From: Arthonia radiata
Taxonomy: Eukaryota > Ascomycota > Arthoniomycetes > Arthoniales > Arthoniaceae
DNA length: 64,000 bases
Direction of reading: 5' to 3'
Assembly (NCBI GenBank): GCA_002989075.1
Contig: PSQN01000005.1
Location: forward strand, 1,935,241 to 1,999,240
The notes below the pieces were generated by a model, which saw only the letters and a program-made list of their open reading frames with translations, searched no databases and had not been told where the DNA came from. Positions within the stretch are counted from its first letter, which is position 1, and every line of letters begins with the position of its first letter. Of the stretch, positions 59,391 through 64,000 are shown piece after piece. A program made the translations under genes and the position numbers.

Positions 59391-61605
59391 GAATTGTTTG
59401 TATGAACCTCCCGTGAACGCCATAGTAAATCTAGCCTGTATCAATGGCGTCGTAAGCGTCTTTCAATCCAGATTGAGAATGCGGGAACTCGATACTTGTG
59501 CATTATATTTTGCAACTTTGCAAGTATTTTTCGTGGAAGTAGCTCAGTTGAAGCATCCTGTCCCCTTCCCCAGCCCCGGTTGTCAGTGTTTAATCACCTG
59601 GCAATCCTTCCACTTTTGCTTTTTTAAGGCCACAAGTTCGATTCGCGCTTGTATGGGACTGCTTTCTTTTTTGCCGTTTCACACACGCAGGAGAAAATAG
59701 AAAAGACCTCGCTAATGTTAATAAAAAATCGATGCGAATAATTTAGGTAACTCGCAAAATCTGTATTGTTTTGCTAAGCTTGACAAACACGATGCATGCG
59801 GGTGAACAAGCTGCTTGTTTGCCCGCCTCGCTCGCTACCACGAAATTGATGGCTTGGTCAAAGCAAGATACATCCACGCAAGCTACGTGACGCGACATTC
59901 ACACTTATATCCTTTTGATAGCGCAAAGGAGGGGATTTTCTTGGAGGCGCGCAATGTAGAGTGTACCGCGACAGACCTTGATATCTAGAGAAACAGCCTT
60001 TGGGAATGAAGCCTTGAAGCTGCCTCAACCATGCTGTGAGGTAAATCTCACATTGTCCTTTGCTAATTCTAATGAAAGCTCCCCTTCAGTACCTATAACT
60101 GTTTGGGAGGTCATGCGCTACCTTCTCGCATGTTGTCTTCGCTTCGAACTCCTCCCTCCAATCATATCGAATTTGTCATCATATTTCAGACTCCGGCCAA
60201 GTCAACCTCGTCGCTGCATTAGAGAGCTACCATCGGTGCTGGAACCGAGCCCGCGAGGCACTATGCGCCGGGCCGCTTCTTCGACGTGGCCGGGCCGTAA
60301 GATGATGTGGACCGTGGATTAAATGTCGATGACAGCCTCGGGCTGATTTTGAATTGAGGAACTGACTGCGGGTACCGCAGCTGTTTCGTACACCCTCCGT
60401 CGCATAGCATCGAACTCCTGCGGACAGACTGCAGCGCAGAGAAAGGAGGGATGTGAGTAGTTCGTCGTGGACTTCTGGTTCCCGGTCGATTCGACGCACT
60501 TCGAGGAATCCAGTTATCCGATTAGTATCGTCATACGAGGCACATACGAAGACGCGGTCATCTTGGGCCTCGATAGAGCTACCAGAAACCTTGCAATCTG
60601 CTGCGTGGAATCAGGTCTCCGCCGGTCCGTATCCAGGTTTGCTTGCCAAAGGCACATGGTACATGAATGATTGCGCGCCAGCGACTTCGATTTGGACCTA
60701 TTTGCTGTCGGCCTTTCCTCGTGTCTGGTAGTACGTGCAGCTGCGCAAATCGGGGAACGACGAATCTTTCGCGACTGCGTGGGTTCAATGCCGTGTCTAG
60801 CTTTCTGAGCAATTTCGTGGATTGTGAAGCTGGCGTTGTCGATCAGGTGCTCGAAAGGTGTGCTGATGGCCTCACTCTGAGAGTTTCAGTGCAAGCCTCG
60901 CGGAGGGGCGAGCTGAGTGGGCGCGCTGGACGCTATGGGCAGCGTAATGCGTGTACGCGGGCGTACGTGGCAATTCACTCGACCAGAAAACGCCTCTCAT
61001 CGCGCCGTCCTACAGCGACGTGAGCCAAGTTTGTTAGCATACGAGACGGCGCAAAGCTATTTGAGCAATGCGCAACAGCCAACCGCGACCGGAAGCCATT
61101 GCCGAGAAAAAAAAGAGGAAGCACGACGCTCTGACATTGCAGACCACGCTGACAGTCGGTCAAGGTTGAGGAGTAGACATGTCGAGAAGCCGGGGAGAAG
61201 GCTAGGAACGTAGCTGAGCTGTCGCGGCAGAGCTAGGTCCGTACGCGCGTAGATGCAAGTAAACCTCCGCGAGCTTGATCCTACATGGTGGATGGAGCAG
61301 TCATTATTACAGGCCTCAATGACAGCGAAAAGAATGAATTTGGGGATGAGATCGGATGGCAATTATTGAGCGTGGTGAAAAGGAGAAACTCATTTAGGAC
61401 GCGCCAAGCAACCGATGAATGCCTTCAATATCAGGCAGAAAGTGCCGGACCATCTCCCTGATCTAGCAACATTGGTCGAGCATACACGCAAGACTGTGAA
61501 TGCTTTCTGCAAGTCATTCCGGTAGCCTATGAGCGAGCGCAGACTACGTCCAATGCCACCAGCATGATACCCACTCAAGGCTTTTGCTCGACAATCTGAC
61601 CCTGC
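59391..61605. other. 2.2-kb stretch without a clear gene, upstream of the ALDH
   Basis: The - strand between 60900 and 60200 has protein-like pieces with possible splice signals (for example a CCGCAG/GAGTTC acceptor near 60410) and one TAA, which could be a decayed gene. The + strand frame 60467-60670 also reads well. I cannot assign a family. The final 250 bases are the ALDH promoter. Confidence 0.4.
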
Positions 61606-63660
61606 ATGATGGCGAGTATGGACCTCATCCTCCGCATCATCTCAACTTTGCTTGGCCTTCTAACGCTTAAACTTCTGTTTTCATGGATTTCCTCCAACAC
61701 GGAAGGCCCCGTACAATTCGAGTGGCAGCCGAACGCTCCAAGTCTTCGTTCATTGGGCTTGGCTGACCTCAAACTGTCGGATTACAACGGTATCAAAGCT
61801 CCGGATGACCCAGCCATAGTTTGCTATGCTCCAGCGAATGGCAAGTTTCTTGGTCGTGTCACGACGCTGACACCGCTTGGGATTGATCATGCAATCAAGA
61901 AGGCTCGTCAGGCTCAATCGCGGTTCAAGACCTCGTCGTGGGCGGTACGCCGTAAGATTCTGAGGACAATTTTGAGGTACGTGTTGTGCAGAAAGTCTTA
62001 TGCGCCGGCGCGCTCTCAGAGCAGTCACTGACAGGCTAGACACGTCCTCGACAACGCAGATTCAATTGCACACGCTGCATGTATAGACAGTGGCAAGACG
62101 AGGGTCGATGCTTCGTTCGGCGAGATCCTCGTAACGTGCGAAAAGCTCCAATGGACGATCAAGAATCTCGAGAGGGCGTTGCGAAAGGAGCAGCGCCCCG
62201 CAAACCTCCTCATGATATACAAGTGCAACGAAGTTCGTTACGAGCCTCGCGGATTGTTGGCTGCGCTGGTGTCATGGAAGTAAGCACGTACTCTCTGTAT
62301 GCTCCGAACGCCTGCTAATTGTCCTTTCAGCTACCCGGTAAGGAGATCATGCCCAAAGACTTTGATGAGTTCAACTTATCACTACCCATAGTTCCACAAT
62401 GTGATGCATCCAGTCATCTCCGCAATCGCGACTGGTAACGGTCTTCTGCTCAAGCCCTCGGAGCGTACGAGCATTTCCGCAGAATACTTCGTCAGCATCG
62501 CACAGCAAGCCATCAGGTTATGCACGCCAGATCAGCCCGACTTGTCCGACCTCATACAATGCGTGCCTTGCTGGCCGCCAGAAGCAGAATACCTCGCCTC
62601 ACATCGCAGCATATGTCACGTCACCTTCATTGGATCTCATACAGTCGCCAGAAAAGTCGCACAAGCGTGCGCGACGAATTTAGCACAATTGACCTTGGAG
62701 TGCGGTGGCAAAGATCCAGCGGTGGTCCTCGCCAACACTCCACGCTCCGACCTGGAGCGTATTGCGAGCATTCTCATGCGCGGCGCCTTCCAAGCCGCAG
62801 GTCAAAATTGCATTGGAATCGAGAGAATCTTGATTCAGCCTCCTCATCTCGAGCAGCTAGTCAACGTGCTCCTACCACGGGCTAAAGCACTGAGGGTTGG
62901 CGATCCACTTGATCCAAATACCACGGACGAGGTCGACGTTGGCGCCATGATCTCAGACGAACTATTCGACGAGTTAGAAGATTTGATCCAGGAGGCGGTC
63001 AACGAGGGAGCTGATCTTCTTGTGGGCGGCAGTCGTCGCCGGCATGAGATACACCACAAAGGACACTATTTCCAGCCGACAATGCTCACGAACGTCCGCC
63101 CAAGTATGCGCATCGCCCAGGCAGAGCTGTTCGCCCCTGTCATGCTCATATTCAGTGCGGAATCGACAGCTGAACTATCCGATATCATCAACACTGCAAA
63201 CGGCACACAATACGCGCTGGGTGCGTCCGTCTTCGGCAAGCCAGGGTCCCCAGAGTTGGAAAAAGCGGCTACAGAGATCGCTTGCGGTGCCATGTGCATC
63301 AACGACTTCGCCAGCGGCTACTTATCAAGCCTACCTTTCGGTGGAGCGCCAAACGACAAAAGAAGGGGCGGCGGCAGCGGCTATGGCCGGTTTGGCGGTG
63401 TTGAAGGACTTCGTTCTCTGTGCAACTTGAAGTCCATCAGCGAAGATCGCTTCCCGTCCTTGGGCCTCAAGACCTACATCCCGCGTCGTCTGGATTACCG
63501 CCGCGCTGTGGAGGAAAGTAATGGCGGCGGCGGAACCTTTACACATCGTGGTACGGAGGCAAAGAGGTGGCTTTTCGCCCACGGCCTGGTCCGTTTTGGC
63601 TTCGGGATGAATGTCAAGGAGAAATCGTCCGGGCTGTGGGATGTGATCATGAACTCATAG
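61606..63660 (+). CDS. Aldehyde dehydrogenase, MSC7-like, membrane-anchored
   Basis: Four exons are 61606-61976, 62040-62279, 62331-62337 and 62392-63660. Introns are 63, 51 and 54 bases. The third exon is only 7 bases; it and the two junctions restore the conserved W-N-Y-P-F-H-N motif. The product has 628 residues. A hydrophobic N-terminal helix (about 7-25) should anchor it in a membrane, as expected for Msc7-type enzymes. The catalytic residues are Glu309 in L-E-C-G-G-K-D and Cys346 in G-Q-N-C-I-G, both intact. The NAD-binding and oligomer regions follow at full length. It should oxidise aldehydes with NAD(P); the yeast relative Msc7 has no firm physiological substrate. The start is the first of two adjacent ATG codons; the second would give nearly the same protein. 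Confidence 0.93.
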
Positions 63661-64000
63661 GGCGACGTAACTCCGGGCGACGAGCAGTAAAGCGGGGCCG
63701 GATCAAAGTGTCAAACATTGACACATTTGATCCCCAAGTCTGACTTGAAATTTAGTAGGTGAGATACCGATTCTCCAAAAGCTCTGCTCCTGCTCTTCAC
63801 ATTGGAATTGTGAAGTGTTCCATTCGTCGGCAGGCACTTAGCACCTTGCATTTTGTTGTGTGCAGGATCGCCCAGTCCAGATGGCCATGCCAAGACACGG
63901 GATGCCTGGTAGAGAATTGCCTGAATAGGCATATATTGGGATCACGTGATGGACGCACTTATATTTTCCGTCTCATCCTCATGTACCTACCTTCCTACCA
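63661..64000. other. Downstream of the ALDH, nothing recognised
   Basis: This is 3' flanking sequence with no supportable gene. The string TTGACACATTTGATCCCCAAG lies near its near-reverse complement at 63700-63740, giving a possible hairpin that could aid transcript 3' end formation. Confidence 0.4.

Noticed and set aside
59625-59660. tRNA T-arm-like string GTTCGATTC
   Set aside because: No acceptor, D or anticodon stems fit at the right distances on either strand.
60200-60900. Heterokaryon-incompatibility-like or other multi-exon gene on the - strand
   Set aside because: Some splice-like signals and protein-like pieces exist, but no HET signature motif or continuous frame could be found.

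Overview
The window looks like nuclear DNA of a filamentous ascomycete (Pezizomycotina), most probably a Dothideomycete. The recognisable genes have short introns of 49-63 bases with GTRNGT donors, CTRAC-type branch sites and YAG acceptors. The best-conserved proteins are typical of moulds: a FlbC-like C2H2 regulator, a Gin4/Hsl1-type septin kinase with a KA1-like tail, an intracellular GH2 glycosidase and an MSC7-type aldehyde dehydrogenase. The species cannot be named from this alone. Gene density is very low: four large conserved genes, a cluster of small unknown genes, and several wrecked host genes in 64 kb.

Layout. 1-13.5 kb: no gene I can support, only scattered open frames. 13.7-24.6 kb: the most unusual part, an array of ten small genes or relics, all on the + strand, drawn from two unrelated families. 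Three are paralogues of a ~190-residue protein of unknown function (13741, 18090, 20723). The other seven belong or probably belong to a small cysteine-rich family that starts Met-Cys and ends its core with C-x2-C (15501, 16876, 19362, 21674, 22408, 22996, 24100). Four of the ten carry exactly one in-frame stop with the family-like sequence continuing behind it. A third, decayed family lies on the - strand between them. 24.6-28.5 kb: no clear gene, ending in a pyrimidine-rich leader. 28.6-30.0 kb: C2H2 regulator. 31.7-35.9 kb: Gin4/Hsl1-like kinase. 35.9-45.0 kb: a 9-kb gene desert with one RIP-like TA-rich island near 41.2-41.6 kb. 45.1-47.2 kb: GH2 glycosidase. 47.2-61.6 kb: a second poor region holding wrecks of host genes, including a macro-domain protein present in two tandem pieces and a frameshifted UNC93-like transporter. 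61.6-63.7 kb: MSC7-like aldehyde dehydrogenase with a 7-base exon.

How the genes fit together: the conserved genes (conidiation/growth regulator, septin/morphogenesis kinase, glycosidase, ALDH) are unrelated housekeeping or developmental functions and do not form a pathway. The small-gene array looks like a birth-and-death locus: repeated duplication of one or two modules, recurrent TATA-like promoters 120-250 bases upstream of the ATG, and copies at different stages of decay. I see no rRNA, tRNA, CRISPR array or intact mobile element.
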